DNA from: Fontisphaera persica
Lineage (GTDB): Bacteria > Verrucomicrobiota > Verrucomicrobiia > Limisphaerales > Fontisphaeraceae
Direction: 5' to 3'
NCBI RefSeq assembly: GCF_024832785.1
Contig: NZ_CP116615.1
Span: 1,860,001 to 1,924,000, forward strand
Length of the DNA stretch: 64,000 bases
Position numbers and translations under genes: made by a program. How positions within the stretch are numbered: position 1 is the first letter of the stretch; each line of letters opens with the position of its first letter. Shown here one piece after another: positions 16,371-26,015 of this stretch. The notes below the pieces were generated by a model, which searched no databases, was not told the DNA's origin, and was given only the letters and a program-made list of their open reading frames with translations.

Positions 16371-18194
16371 ATGCACTCTCGCTCCACATGGTTCTGGTTC
16401 GGCCTGGCCGCGGCGCTCTTCCTGTTCATTCTGTTTTTTGAACGCCATTGGCAAAAGCCGCTTCCTGAGAGTGGCGCCGCCGGGCCCTTGTTGGCGGGTT
16501 TTCAACCGGATGCCGTCACCCGTCTGGAAATCCGGAGCAGCAACTATGTCGCCCGCCTCCAACGCGAAGGCGATTATTGGCGGCTCCTCGCCCCCGTCGC
16601 CTACCCCGCCAATCCGGTGGTGGTGCAAAACTTGTTCCAGCATCTTGCCCGCCTGGACCGCCGAATTTTGATTCGTACCGAAAATTACCGCGACTTCGGC
16701 CTGGCTCCCGCCCTGGCCACCATCAGGTTGCAGCAGGATACTCAGCAAATCGTGCTTGAGGTGGGGTTGCCCTCTCCCACCGGCGATCAGGTGTACGTGC
16801 GCCTGCCCGCGCAGCCGGGGATTTACCTGGCTGACATTGCCCTTCTGAAAGAAGCGCTGCCCCCGGAAGCCGACCGCTGGCGCAGCTTTGCGCTCCTGGC
16901 TTCGCCCACAAACTTTGTCTTTGACCGATTCGAAGTCCGCAGCGCCACACGCGGCCTGGGTTTTTCCCTGCAATATCAGCCCACCAACCGGACCTGGCGG
17001 CTCAGCAAACCGATGACGGCCCGCGCGCATCAACAGCGCGCCAACCAATTGGTGCTGGCGTGTCTGGAAGCGCGTGTCGCACGTTTTGTCACCGATGATC
17101 CAGCCGCGGACCCTGAATTGTTTGGGTGCTCGCCGCCAGAACTTGAACTGGCTCTGGGAACGGGCACCAATGACCAGCTCGTTGTGCAATTTGGCTCCAG
17201 TCCCACCAACGACCCCGCCCTGGTCTATGCGCGCTGCCTGGCCCATACCAACGTCGTGCTGGTCAGCCGCGACCTGGTGGACCGCCTTCGCACTCCCTAT
17301 AAAGAACTGCGGGACCGCCATTTATTCACTTTTGACCCCACCCAGGTTCAAATGGTCGAAGTCTCCGGGGCCAACCCCTTCCTCGTCCGGCGTCTGACCA
17401 ACGGCTCCTGGCGGCTCACCCAACCGGAGGATTACCCCGTTGACCCTGTCTTATTAAAAGAATTGATGGGAGACTTGTATTCCTGGGAAGTGGCGGATTT
17501 TGAAAAGGATGTGGTTACCGATTTTACCGCTTATGGTCTGGCGCCGCCCTGGCGCGAGGTCACTTTGCGGGCCTCTGCCACCAACGGCAGCCCGGCCTCG
17601 GCCCCCGTCCTGGCCCAAGCCTCCCTGAGCACCAATGTAGCGGGGAAATTTTATGCTCGCCGCAGTGACGAAAACAGCGTCTTCACCATAGAAGAAGCCA
17701 CGATTTACCGGCTCCCGCAATTTGGCTGGCAACTGCGCGACCGCCATCTCTGGTCTTATCCGCTGACCAACGTGGTGCGTGTCACCTTGCGGGAAGGCGC
17801 ACGGGTCAACCAGCTTATCCGCGTGGATACCAACCGCTGGTCTTTCGGCCCCAACTCTCAGGGCATCATGAATGAGTTTGCGGTTGAGGAAACCGTTTTC
17901 CGGCTGGGGGACTTGAACGCCATTTACTGGGTGGACCGCGGAGAAGGGGCGCGCGCGCGACACGGCTTCGGCGCTGACAGTCCGCGATTGGAAATTGAAG
18001 TGCGGACACCCGGCAGCGACCGATTTCAGACTTATGCGCTGGAATTTGGGCCGCCCCGCAAGCAGGGAGTGCCGCTGGTTTGTGTCACTTTGGAGGGACA
18101 ACCGTGGATTCTGGAGTTCCCTGCTCCGCTGTATCACCTGCTAATGCGTGAACTGCCCTGGCCGCGCTCGCCCGCCGCAGCCGCCACCCCTTGA
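16371..18194 (+). CDS. DUF4340 domain protein
   Basis: The 607-residue protein has one N-terminal helix (about 4-22, TWFWFGLAAALFLFILFF) and a long periplasmic part holding repeated beta-rich units of the DUF4340 kind: VTRLEIRSSNYVARLQREGDYWRL, and later VQMVEVSGANPFLVRRLTNGSWRLTQ, with YGLAPP and YTL-type strand pairs between. Repeats of this type start with a short strand, a polar turn and a W-R-L strand; at least two clear copies and a more diverged third (VVRVTLREGARVNQLIRVDTNRW) are visible. DUF4340 genes commonly follow gldG-like genes. The function is not known; the context suggests a periplasmic partner of the ABC system. Confidence 0.8.
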   Translation: MHSRSTWFWFGLAAALFLFILFFERHWQKPLPESGAAGPLLAGFQPDAVTRLEIRSSNYVARLQREGDYWRLLAPVAYPANPVVVQNLFQHLARLDRRILIRTENYRDFGLAPALATIRLQQDTQQIVLEVGLPSPTGDQVYVRLPAQPGIYLADIALLKEALPPEADRWRSFALLASPTNFVFDRFEVRSATRGLGFSLQYQPTNRTWRLSKPMTARAHQQRANQLVLACLEARVARFVTDDPAADPELFGCSPPELELALGTGTNDQLVVQFGSSPTNDPALVYARCLAHTNVVLVSRDLVDRLRTPYKELRDRHLFTFDPTQVQMVEVSGANPFLVRRLTNGSWRLTQPEDYPVDPVLLKELMGDLYSWEVADFEKDVVTDFTAYGLAPPWREVTLRASATNGSPASAPVLAQASLSTNVAGKFYARRSDENSVFTIEEATIYRLPQFGWQLRDRHLWSYPLTNVVRVTLREGARVNQLIRVDTNRWSFGPNSQGIMNEFAVEETVFRLGDLNAIYWVDRGEGARARHGFGADSPRLEIEVRTPGSDRFQTYALEFGPPRKQGVPLVCVTLEGQPWILEFPAPLYHLLMRELPWPRSPAAAATP

Positions 18195-18197
18195 ATT

Positions 18198-21100
18198 GTG
18201 CCGTCCGCCGGCTCCCAAATCTCCGCCGCCCCGCCCTCCCGCATACGGGATTTGTGGACGCGGGTCCGGCGCGGTTTTCGCTGGTTCCGCATTCTGGCCT
18301 TGCTCTCGGTGCTCGCGGTGGCCGGATTTTTGTTTTACTGGCACCAAACCGGCCTGCCGGATTTTGTGAAAAACGCCCTGCTGCAGGCGCTGCGGCATCG
18401 CGGCCTCGACCTGCAATTTGCATCCCTGCATTTTCGTTGGGACCGCGGACTGGTGGCGCATGATGTCAGCTTTGGCCGCGACCAGCTCATTGCCGGTCCG
18501 CAATTAAGCGCCCGCGAGGTGCAAATCGTGCTGGACGCCGCCGCCGCGCTGCGCGGCCAGTTGCAGGTGAACCTCTTGCGTTTGCGAGACGGCCGAATTG
18601 TGTGGCGTTTCGCCAACGGCCCCCATGTCACACCTCCCCTGGAAATTTCCCGGCTCCAGACCGAAATGGCCATTCACGATGCCGTCTGGGAATTAAGACA
18701 ATTCAACGGCGAATTTTTGGGCGCCGAGTTCCGTATTCACGGCCTGATTTCCAATGCTCTGGCCTTCTCGCGCCAGTGGGCCGAAGCGCAAACCCCTTCT
18801 ACTTCCGGCCCCTCGGCTGCAGCCCGCGCAAATCTGTTCATGCGGGACCTCGCCCAGGCCCTGACCAACTATCATTTCAGCGGCCCGCGTGCCGCCGAGC
18901 TTTCCTTTCATCTGGATGCGCTCGACTGGAATGCCGCCCGTTTGGAATTGCGCGCGCAGGTGGAAAGCGCCCAAACCCCTTGGGGGCATGGAGAACACCT
19001 CACCGTGCTGGCTCGGCGGGTCCCCGAAGCCCAAACGCCACCCCAAGCACGGGTGGAGCTGGACATCACGGCTGCCTGGCTCAGCAACCGTTGGGGCAAG
19101 GTAGAGAAAGGCCATTTGACCATCCGTGCCCCCACCGCCACCAATGCCTGGTGGACCACCAACCTCCAGGCCACGCTCAGGGCCGGTCATCTGGCCACTT
19201 CTGCTCTGCAGGCCAGCCAGGTCCAAGCCACTCTTCAGTTCTCGCCGCTGCAAACCAATCTGGCCTGGCAAAGCTCATCCCTCCATTCTCCCTGGGCCAC
19301 CAGCGGGCCAGTGAAATTATTGCTAATGTCGCCCCTTGCCTCGTCACAAAATCCCCCGCTTTGGAAAGTGGAAAGCCATATCGAATCACTGGACCTTCTC
19401 CATGCCGGCCGCGCCCGGCAGTGCCGCATTACGGGTGAAGTCGAATTGGCCGCTGCCTGGCCGCCCACGCCGCAAGTGGTGCAGGGTCAGAGCCGCATGG
19501 AAGAGTGGCATGCTGGTCAGTCAGCCACCGGCATGCTGGCCTTGGCGGAATGGAAGGCTTGGTTGGCAACGAACGCATGGGAATCGCTGGCCAACACCAA
19601 TTTGCTCTGGGGGCAGCGCGCAGCCCCCCTGGAACTGCAATGGCATGTCACGCTGGCGACCAGCAGGCTGGATCAGTTAACCGTCGCGTGGCTTGACCAC
19701 CACGGCGCATGGAAATACCCGTTGCTGACCATCACCAATCTTCAAGCGCGCCTGGCTCAAGGCGAACTAACGGTCTCAGGGGACTGGAACGTGGGAAAGC
19801 GAATCTTGCAGGCCCATCTGACTTCAACCTGCGATTTACATGAGTTTGCCGGTTATCTGCCGCCCGACTGGCAGAAGGAGCTTCGCGCAATCCAGTGGAA
19901 TACCCCACCCAGGCTGGCAGCGTCTTTCACCACCACGTTGCCGGACTGGCCAAAGCCGCCCACCAATGCTCTGGCCAATCTCGCGCCTGCAACCACCGGC
20001 CATTTTTCTCTGCAATTGGGTCCGGCCCAATGGCGCGATCTTGCTCTGTCCGCACTTGCAGCCAGGCTGGAATGGGACGGACAACATCTCCGTGTGCCTA
20101 CCTTCGAGGCACGTGCAGGCGATAATCTGCTTAAAGGCACACTGGAATTGGCGCCTGAGGGCGACCTCCAAATGCAAGTGGATTGGAAGGGCTTGCCCAA
20201 CGCTTTGATTCCTTTGCTACCCCCAACCGCCCCGCGAGCCTTGGCCATGTGGAAATGGGAACATCCGCCAGAACTGCAACTTGAACTCCGTGGCAACTGG
20301 CGCAAAGCGGACTCTTGGCAGGCCACGGGGGAGGTTCGTACCGCGCGTTTTGTCTTTCGCGACGTGCCCATTGAGGCCCTGGAAACCCGTTTTTCCTATG
20401 CTTCCAATGTACTCTGCTTTTACCAACCGCGCCTGCGACAAAAAGAAGGCCAGGCCACCGCCAAAAAAGTGGAAGTGGATTTCAATGCGCACATGGTCTT
20501 TCTGCAGGAAGCCCGTGGCACGGTGAATCCGATGCATGTGGCCCAGGCCATCGGCCCGCATGTGGTGAAAACTTTGGCTCCCTACCGCTTTGCCGGGCCG
20601 GTCAAAGCCGAAGTTTCCGGAGATATTCCGATGCATGGCGAGTTGGGCGCACGGGTGGATTTTCAAATCGCTGGCTCGCCTTTTACCTGGTGGCGATTTA
20701 ATGCCAGCAATGTAACCACCACCATCCTCTGGCGCGACGAATCCGTGACCCTCACGAACCTCTGGGCCGATTTTTATGGGGGACGGCTCCGCGGTGATTT
20801 ATCTCTGGATTTCTCTTCCCACCAGGACACCGCCATGGACCTGCGCTTCAGCCTGAGCCAGGTTCAGTTTGCCGGACTCATGGCCGATATCAGCGACCGT
20901 ACCAACCGCGTCGAAGGTTTGCTCACCGGCCATCTCAATGCTCAGGCCCGCGCCAATGACTGGAAAAGCTGGAACGGCTTTGGCAACGTCTCCCTTACCG
21001 ATGGCTTGATTTGGGAAATTCCCATTTTCGGTTTGTTTTCCCCCGTGCTCAATGCCATTTCCCCCGGCCTGGGCAACTCCCGCGCTCGTGAAGCCCACGG

Positions 21101-21500
21101 CTCGTTTGTGATTCGCGACAGCGTCATCCGTACGGAAGACCTGGTCATCCAGGCTGCCGGTTACAACCTTAAATACCGTGGGACGGTCAATTTTGATTAC
21201 GAAGTGGACGCGCGCGTGGAAGCTGAAGTCCTGCGCGAGACCAAAATGCTGGGGCCTGCATTGAGCCTGTTTTTCAAGCCCTTTACCAAGCTCTTCGAGT
21301 ACCGCGTCACCGGCACCCTGGCGCACCCCAAAACCAAGCCCGTTTATATTCCAAATATCTTGATGAAACTCCTCACGCCCTTTCGCAGTCTGCGTGAGTT
21401 GTTCCAATCCGACTCTGAAGTTCCTACAACTCCCTTGCCTGCTCCGCCCTCCACGCCCTCCAGACCACCAGAAAAGCCCACGGAGCAGCCGCAATCTTGA
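18198..21500 (+). CDS. AsmA/TamB-like large envelope protein
   Basis: The 1100-residue protein has an N-terminal helix (about 32-50, FRILALLSVLAVAGFLFYW) followed by a long beta-rich periplasmic body. The lead after the helix (ALRHRGLDLQFASLHFRWDRGLVAHDVSFG) and the C-terminal region (DLRFSLSQVQFAGL, GLLTGHLNAQARANDW, GNVSLTDGLIWEIPIFG, then DSVIRTEDLVIQAAGYNLKYRGTVNFDYEVDARVEAEVLRE, given here in parts) fit the AsmA-like C-terminal domain. AsmA/TamB relatives bridge inner and outer membrane and move lipids. The GTG start at 18198 lies three bases after the DUF4340 stop, the last gene of the operon. A proline-rich tail ends the protein. The link of an AsmA-like protein to a Gld-like ABC exporter suggests envelope assembly; that is inference. 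Confidence 0.75.
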   Translation: MPSAGSQISAAPPSRIRDLWTRVRRGFRWFRILALLSVLAVAGFLFYWHQTGLPDFVKNALLQALRHRGLDLQFASLHFRWDRGLVAHDVSFGRDQLIAGPQLSAREVQIVLDAAAALRGQLQVNLLRLRDGRIVWRFANGPHVTPPLEISRLQTEMAIHDAVWELRQFNGEFLGAEFRIHGLISNALAFSRQWAEAQTPSTSGPSAAARANLFMRDLAQALTNYHFSGPRAAELSFHLDALDWNAARLELRAQVESAQTPWGHGEHLTVLARRVPEAQTPPQARVELDITAAWLSNRWGKVEKGHLTIRAPTATNAWWTTNLQATLRAGHLATSALQASQVQATLQFSPLQTNLAWQSSSLHSPWATSGPVKLLLMSPLASSQNPPLWKVESHIESLDLLHAGRARQCRITGEVELAAAWPPTPQVVQGQSRMEEWHAGQSATGMLALAEWKAWLATNAWESLANTNLLWGQRAAPLELQWHVTLATSRLDQLTVAWLDHHGAWKYPLLTITNLQARLAQGELTVSGDWNVGKRILQAHLTSTCDLHEFAGYLPPDWQKELRAIQWNTPPRLAASFTTTLPDWPKPPTNALANLAPATTGHFSLQLGPAQWRDLALSALAARLEWDGQHLRVPTFEARAGDNLLKGTLELAPEGDLQMQVDWKGLPNALIPLLPPTAPRALAMWKWEHPPELQLELRGNWRKADSWQATGEVRTARFVFRDVPIEALETRFSYASNVLCFYQPRLRQKEGQATAKKVEVDFNAHMVFLQEARGTVNPMHVAQAIGPHVVKTLAPYRFAGPVKAEVSGDIPMHGELGARVDFQIAGSPFTWWRFNASNVTTTILWRDESVTLTNLWADFYGGRLRGDLSLDFSSHQDTAMDLRFSLSQVQFAGLMADISDRTNRVEGLLTGHLNAQARANDWKSWNGFGNVSLTDGLIWEIPIFGLFSPVLNAISPGLGNSRAREAHGSFVIRDSVIRTEDLVIQAAGYNLKYRGTVNFDYEVDARVEAEVLRETKMLGPALSLFFKPFTKLFEYRVTGTLAHPKTKPVYIPNILMKLLTPFRSLRELFQSDSEVPTTPLPAPPSTPSRPPEKPTEQPQS

Positions 21501-21611
21501 AATAGGTACATGGGCTGGCAGAATTGGCGGCATTGGGGCAAACCCGGTCCCCAAGGTTCTTCAATACCTGAATTAACAGGCTGTATAACAAGAGGTTAAA
21601 GTCCGTGGGCT

Positions 21612-21640
21612 GCAAGCAAGACTTTATCGTTAAAGCTTGC
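21612..21640. terminator. Possible terminator hairpin between convergent genes
   Basis: GCAAGC at 21612-21617 pairs with GCTTGC at 21635-21640, with an inner CTTTA/TAAAG match around a TCGT loop. A T-rich stretch (GTTTTTTGTTTTC) begins about ten bases further on. It lies between the convergent AsmA-like and RND genes, where a terminator is expected. The T-run is offset, so this is a weak call. Confidence 0.35.
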
Positions 21641-21692
21641 CTCAGTATATGTTTTTTGTTTTCACTTGCCTCATTTTTTGTTCAATCGTATA

Positions 21693-24494
21693 TTATGTAC
21701 GGGTAGAGGGTTTAACCTCGGTTCCTCCCGGCCCAGTGTCGCTCGGTGCATGGACGATGCTGGGCTTTTTTATCAACCAATGCTCCCGGCCCTTAAGCTG
21801 CAAGAACCGTAAAACTGCCGGCAAAACCACCAAGCCCACCACCATGCACGTGACTACTCCCACCGACATCACGTAACCCAGGCTGGCAATGCCTTGATAC
21901 TTGGCCGGAATCAAACTGGCAAATCCCGCCACGGTAGTGAGGCCGGAGACCAACACGGCTTTGCCCGTACTGCGGCTGAAGACACTGGCGTCTCGTTCTT
22001 CCATAAAACGATTAAGCACGTGGATGCCATTGGTGACGCCCACGCCAATGACCAATGGCAGGGTCATGATGTTGGCCGGATTGAACATGATGTCGTTCCA
22101 TCCCATCCATCCCATCAACCACAAAGCTCCCACTCCCACCGGCAACAACCCCAGCACCAATGCAATGAACGAGCGAAAATGGAGGAAGACCAGCATGGCA
22201 ATGGCCACCAGCGCATAACGCGCCGCCTGCAAATAGCTGTCCAGCAAAAGGGTCACATACTCGTACAACTGCACCGGTGTGCCGGTCACATTGGGGTCCA
22301 CCGTGCGCAACTGCTGGACAAACTCCTCCTGGGGTTCACGCTCCCAAACATCCTTGCGTGGGTACACCATCACCAGCAACTTGCCGGTCCTGCCCACAAA
22401 GCGATGGCGCAATGCCGGGGGCAAATCCTCGACTCGCAGGCCCTCGGTATTGTCCTGTTGCCGGATGTTTTCAAACGTGTCCAGGACATCCTGAAAGAAA
22501 GCCATTTGATAAGCCGCCAATTTCACCGCAGTCACGGCACGGTCTCCCCGCAGCATTTCCCGCCGGAAATCCTGCACGGTTTGGCGCAGGGATTCCAGGC
22601 GCGCCCGCAACGGTGGGTCGTTGTTGCCAATTTCTTCCAGCGCCAGTCCCAGGTAGCCCGAGAATGACCACAGGACCTGGCTCAATTCGTCCACGTTGAC
22701 AGGTTGGGCGTCCGGTGGAGTAAAGCGCACGGATTCCAACAGGCGTTTGATGTCTCCGACCAGCGCCAGTTTGTGGGCGGACTGGTTGCTCAAAAATGGC
22801 GCCACACTGTCCACCGAGGCCACCGCCGGAAGCTGTTTGGCTTTGGCTTCCAATTCCAGGGCGTGCTCCAGATTGGTGGCTACCAGCGCGCAGTACAATA
22901 CGGATTTGCCCGCTGAGCGGATGAGTTTCATCTCATATTCCACCGCGGACAGTCCAGCGCTTTGCATGTGGAGCAAATTGTAATCGAAATGAATGCGATT
23001 GAGCTGGGTGGCAGCCAGGCCACAGAGGGCTCCAGCCACGGCGAGGGTAAGACCTGGCCGCGCCAGCCAGCATCGCTCGATGCGCTGCCGCGGGTCGGGT
23101 TTGCCGGCCATGGCATGATCCAGCACATTCTGCCTTCCGCGCAACAGCAAGACCGGCAGTAAGGTCATCATGGGCACCAGGCAAATCAGCAGGCCGCCGC
23201 CGCAAATAATGCCCATCTCCTGGATGCCCTTAAAATCCGTCAGGCCAATGGCCAGAAAAGCCCCGGCCGTGGTGAAACAGCCGGTGAAAATGCCGGTGCC
23301 GGTGTGAACCATGGCCGTCTCCAGCGCGTGCAACTCACTGTGGCCATGGCGCACCTCCTCCTCATAGCGGCTGATGAGGTGCACCCCAAAATCAATGCCC
23401 AGACCGATAAGAATCGGCACAAAGGTAATGGTAAGCAGATTGAGATGGCCCACCACCAGCGTGGTATATCCCAAGGTGTAAACCACCCCCACCAACAAAC
23501 ACGCCGTGGCTTTCAAGGGGCGCCCCGTCTCGCGGTAGGCATAGATGAAAATAATGGCACAGACCAATAGGGAGATGATGGTAGCCTTGGTGGTGTCCCG
23601 CTGGGCTTGCTCCATTTCATCCAGCTCCAGCACCAGCTCACCGGTTAAACCCACGTTCACCCCGGGTACTTCGCGCTCCACCTCACCCATCAACTGGCGC
23701 AACCGCTCCAGCGCGGCCGGCCCCACCTCCTCGGCGCGCGGTCGCGCCGTCACCAGGTAGATGCGGCCTTGATTAAAGGTGATATAAAGCCTTTGCTCGG
23801 CTTCTTCGCTGCTGCCAAACAGGGCATTCAAACCGGGGGATACCGGCATGCCCGAGCGGCGCAGGCTCTCAATCCCTTGCTGCAAGAGCCGCTCCAGCAC
23901 AGGCAGGGCGTTCAGCAGCGCCGCATTTTCAGCATTCGTCTCCCGTTTGGCCGTGCGCATCTGGGTGTTGACCAGCTCGAACAAACGGATGAAATTCGTG
24001 GCGCGGGTGAAGTGTTGAATCACCGCCCGGCTCTCCTCCAAGGTGCGTTTTAATTCGGTCAGTTCTTCATCCGGGATGAACAACAGGGCCTTGCGGCCCA
24101 GCATTTTCAAGTCCCCCTTGTAAAAGACGTCCACAAACAGATTGGTCTCGGCCTCCAGCCGCGCCCCCAACCGCTCCACAAACTGGCGGTTCTTCTCCAG
24201 ATTCTCGCTCTCCACCACCACCACCATGTCATCCTGAACAGGAAACTCGGCTTTGAGCCGCAGGAAATTCTGATGATAAACCTTGTCGGCCCCCACCAGA
24301 GCGTCGCGGCTGGTGTGGATTTCCAGTCGCAGGACCGTGAACAACAGGCACGCCAGAAACAGAACGGCCTGCGGATAAAAAAACAAGCGCGGATGCCGGT
24401 ACACGGCCTGCGCCAATGCCCGCAAGACGCGCTCAACGAGCCGCTCCGGCTTTGGCTGGGATGCTGCGCCCATGTTGCGTGCCTGCCCGCCCAT
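21693..24494 (-). CDS. RND/MMPL-family transporter, HpnN-like
   Basis: The 933-residue inner-membrane protein has the RND duplication: helix 1 near residues 40-57, a periplasmic loop of ~250 residues, a cluster of helices holding GIDFGVHLISRYEEE and TAGAFLAIGLTDFKGIQEMG, a second helix and long loop, and a second cluster with GVGVTNGIHVLNRFMEE and TVAGFASLIPAKYQGIASLG. The paired G(I/V)G-x-(D/N)-(F/G) signatures and the length match the MMPL/HpnN group, which moves hopanoids and other lipids to the outer membrane. No hopanoid genes are adjacent, so the substrate is open. The start could also be seven codons in (24473). It converges with the AsmA-like gene. Confidence 0.82.
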   Translation of the reverse strand: MGGQARNMGAASQPKPERLVERVLRALAQAVYRHPRLFFYPQAVLFLACLLFTVLRLEIHTSRDALVGADKVYHQNFLRLKAEFPVQDDMVVVVESENLEKNRQFVERLGARLEAETNLFVDVFYKGDLKMLGRKALLFIPDEELTELKRTLEESRAVIQHFTRATNFIRLFELVNTQMRTAKRETNAENAALLNALPVLERLLQQGIESLRRSGMPVSPGLNALFGSSEEAEQRLYITFNQGRIYLVTARPRAEEVGPAALERLRQLMGEVEREVPGVNVGLTGELVLELDEMEQAQRDTTKATIISLLVCAIIFIYAYRETGRPLKATACLLVGVVYTLGYTTLVVGHLNLLTITFVPILIGLGIDFGVHLISRYEEEVRHGHSELHALETAMVHTGTGIFTGCFTTAGAFLAIGLTDFKGIQEMGIICGGGLLICLVPMMTLLPVLLLRGRQNVLDHAMAGKPDPRQRIERCWLARPGLTLAVAGALCGLAATQLNRIHFDYNLLHMQSAGLSAVEYEMKLIRSAGKSVLYCALVATNLEHALELEAKAKQLPAVASVDSVAPFLSNQSAHKLALVGDIKRLLESVRFTPPDAQPVNVDELSQVLWSFSGYLGLALEEIGNNDPPLRARLESLRQTVQDFRREMLRGDRAVTAVKLAAYQMAFFQDVLDTFENIRQQDNTEGLRVEDLPPALRHRFVGRTGKLLVMVYPRKDVWEREPQEEFVQQLRTVDPNVTGTPVQLYEYVTLLLDSYLQAARYALVAIAMLVFLHFRSFIALVLGLLPVGVGALWLMGWMGWNDIMFNPANIMTLPLVIGVGVTNGIHVLNRFMEERDASVFSRSTGKAVLVSGLTTVAGFASLIPAKYQGIASLGYVMSVGVVTCMVVGLVVLPAVLRFLQLKGREHWLIKKPSIVHAPSDTGPGGTEVKPSTRT

Positions 24495-24524
24495 CCTCCC
24501 GACCTGAAATGGAGGGAGAAGAGG

Positions 24525-25247
24525 TTAAACTTCGGCCGTGGTATAGACTTCTTTTACATCGTCATGGTCCTCGAGGGCTTCCACGAACTTTTGCAAACTG
24601 GCCACGGCCTCCGGTGCATTAACAGGCGTGGGCACCAAGGGCAGTTGCGTGACCTCTGCTGCTTCGCACTTGATGCCCTTGCTCTCCAACGCCTTGTGCA
24701 CCGCCTCGAAGTGAGCAGGGTCGGTCAGGATTTCGTAGCCTTCCTCGGAAGATTTGAAATCCTCGGCCCCCGCCTCCAAGGCCACCTCCATGACGGTATC
24801 CTCGGGCGCGGCTTCGCGGGAAATGATGATTTGGCCTTTGCGCTGAAACAGCCGGCTCACAGCGCCTTGCGACGCCATCGAGCCACCGTGCTTGGTGACC
24901 AGACTGCGGATTTCCGCGGCGGTGCGATTGCGGTTGTCCGTGCTGATTTCCACCAGCACTCCCACACCGCCGGGCGCGAAGATTTCATAGGTCAAATCCT
25001 CGTAATTGACCGGCTCGCCCTGGCCTGTGCCCCGTTTGATGGCGCGCTCGATGTTGTCGTTGGGCATGTTGGCGGCGCGGCATTTGAGCAACACCATGCG
25101 CAGCCGTGGATTCATGTCAGGATCACCGCCGCCCAACTTGGCGGCGATGCTGATTTCCTTGCTCAGCTTGGCAAATATCTTGCCGCGTTTGGCGTCAATG
25201 GCGCCCTTGAAATGCTTGACCTTTGCCCATTTGCTATGGCCTGCCAT
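24525..25247 (-). CDS. yebC: YebC/PmpR family regulator
   Basis: The 240-residue protein begins MAGHSKWAKVKHFKGAIDAK, the hallmark of the YebC family, and continues with LSKEISIAAKLGGGDPDMNP, NMPNDNIERAIKRGTG and the later GGVGVLVEISTDNRNRT. Length and order are standard. Members were described as transcription regulators, and some of them help ribosomes translate proline stretches. It sits between a YbjQ-family gene and the RND gene on the same strand; no regulatory link to either can be read here. Confidence 0.93.
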   Translation of the reverse strand: MAGHSKWAKVKHFKGAIDAKRGKIFAKLSKEISIAAKLGGGDPDMNPRLRMVLLKCRAANMPNDNIERAIKRGTGQGEPVNYEDLTYEIFAPGGVGVLVEISTDNRNRTAAEIRSLVTKHGGSMASQGAVSRLFQRKGQIIISREAAPEDTVMEVALEAGAEDFKSSEEGYEILTDPAHFEAVHKALESKGIKCEAAEVTQLPLVPTPVNAPEAVASLQKFVEALEDHDDVKEVYTTAEV

Positions 25248-25254
25248 ACCTCAA

Positions 25255-25632
25255 TTAAACTCCTGATGTTCCCGTCACCGGCGGAGGCGCCGGCGCGAGG
25301 CTTTCCACATAAACCGCTGTGCCGTAACACAAGACCTCGGTGATGCCGGGGCCAATTTCCGTCGCATCATAACGCACCCCAATCACGGCATTGGCCCCCA
25401 GCTCGCCGGCATGCGCCAGCATCTGCTGAAACGCGTCCGCGCGCGCCCGCTCGCACAAGGTGGTGTACACCGAAATGTTGCCGCCAATCAAGGTTTGCAA
25501 ACTGGCAGCCATGTTGCCCACGATGGAACGCGAACGCACCACAATCCCGCGCACCACGCCCAACGAGCGCACCACGCGATAACCCGGCAGCTCAAAGGCC
25601 GTCGTTGTCAACGGATGTGTTTGATTCGACAT
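25255..25632 (-). CDS. YbjQ/UPF0145 family protein
   Basis: A small cytoplasmic protein of the YbjQ (UPF0145) family, which forms ring-shaped oligomers and is often labelled heavy-metal binding. The 125 residues contain the family features [19 protein letters not shown], a middle segment with [19 protein letters not shown], and the core motif [16 protein letters not shown] followed by [15 protein letters not shown] short proline-rich tail is not part of the fold. I chose the ATG at 25632, with a second ATG three codons upstream. The next gene, yebC, starts seven bases beyond its stop. Confidence 0.88.
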   Translation of the reverse strand: MSNQTHPLTTTAFELPGYRVVRSLGVVRGIVVRSRSIVGNMAASLQTLIGGNISVYTTLCERARADAFQQMLAHAGELGANAVIGVRYDATEIGPGITEVLCYGTAVYVESLAPAPPPVTGTSGV

Positions 25633-25746
25633 CCCCCCCATTGAACAACAACCTGCCGCCGCTCACTAGTAAATAATGAACGCACGAAAAGCGGCAGAAC
25701 GGCACCCGGCCAAGGCTGCAATGCTCCGCGAAAAACCGAATTGAAT

Positions 25747-25839
25747 TGGCGGAAGGGGGGAGATTCGAACTCCCGGTGCCGGTTGCCCAGCACGCCTGAT
25801 TTCGAGTCAGGTGCCTTAAACCACTCGAGCCACCCTTCC
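25747..25839 (-). tRNA. tRNA-Ser (anticodon CGA)
   Basis: The reverse complement folds as a class II tRNA of 93 bases. The acceptor GGAAGGG pairs with CCCTTCC, the D-arm reads GCTCGAGTGGTTTAAGGC, and the anticodon stem CCTGA/TCAGG encloses the loop CTCGAAA with CGA at 34-36. A long variable arm (about GCGTGC to GGCACC) is typical of serine, and the T-arm is GGGAGTTCGAATCTCCC. The 3' CCA is encoded in the DNA (complement of TGG at 25747-25749). It reads UCG codons. Confidence 0.95.
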
Positions 25840-26015
25840 GCCCATGATGGCCGGCTGCCTCCCTGCTGAAACGCAGCCGCCAACCTGACAAAATCTGGCC
25901 TTTTACCGCGCCAAACGCAAGCGGATTTGCGGCCTCTTATACCGGTTGCTTGTGCTGATTTACGTGAAGTTCTGGATAACCCTATACTTGCCGAAACGAG
26001 GCGGCTGTTTTTGGG
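25840..26015. other. Gene-free stretch upstream of tRNA-Ser
   Basis: The 176 bases between the tRNA 5' end and the ZIP gene stop should carry the tRNA promoter on the minus strand. No open reading frame with family support lies here, and I see no strong hairpin. The 107 bases on the other side of the tRNA (25640-25746) also show nothing clear. Confidence 0.4.
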
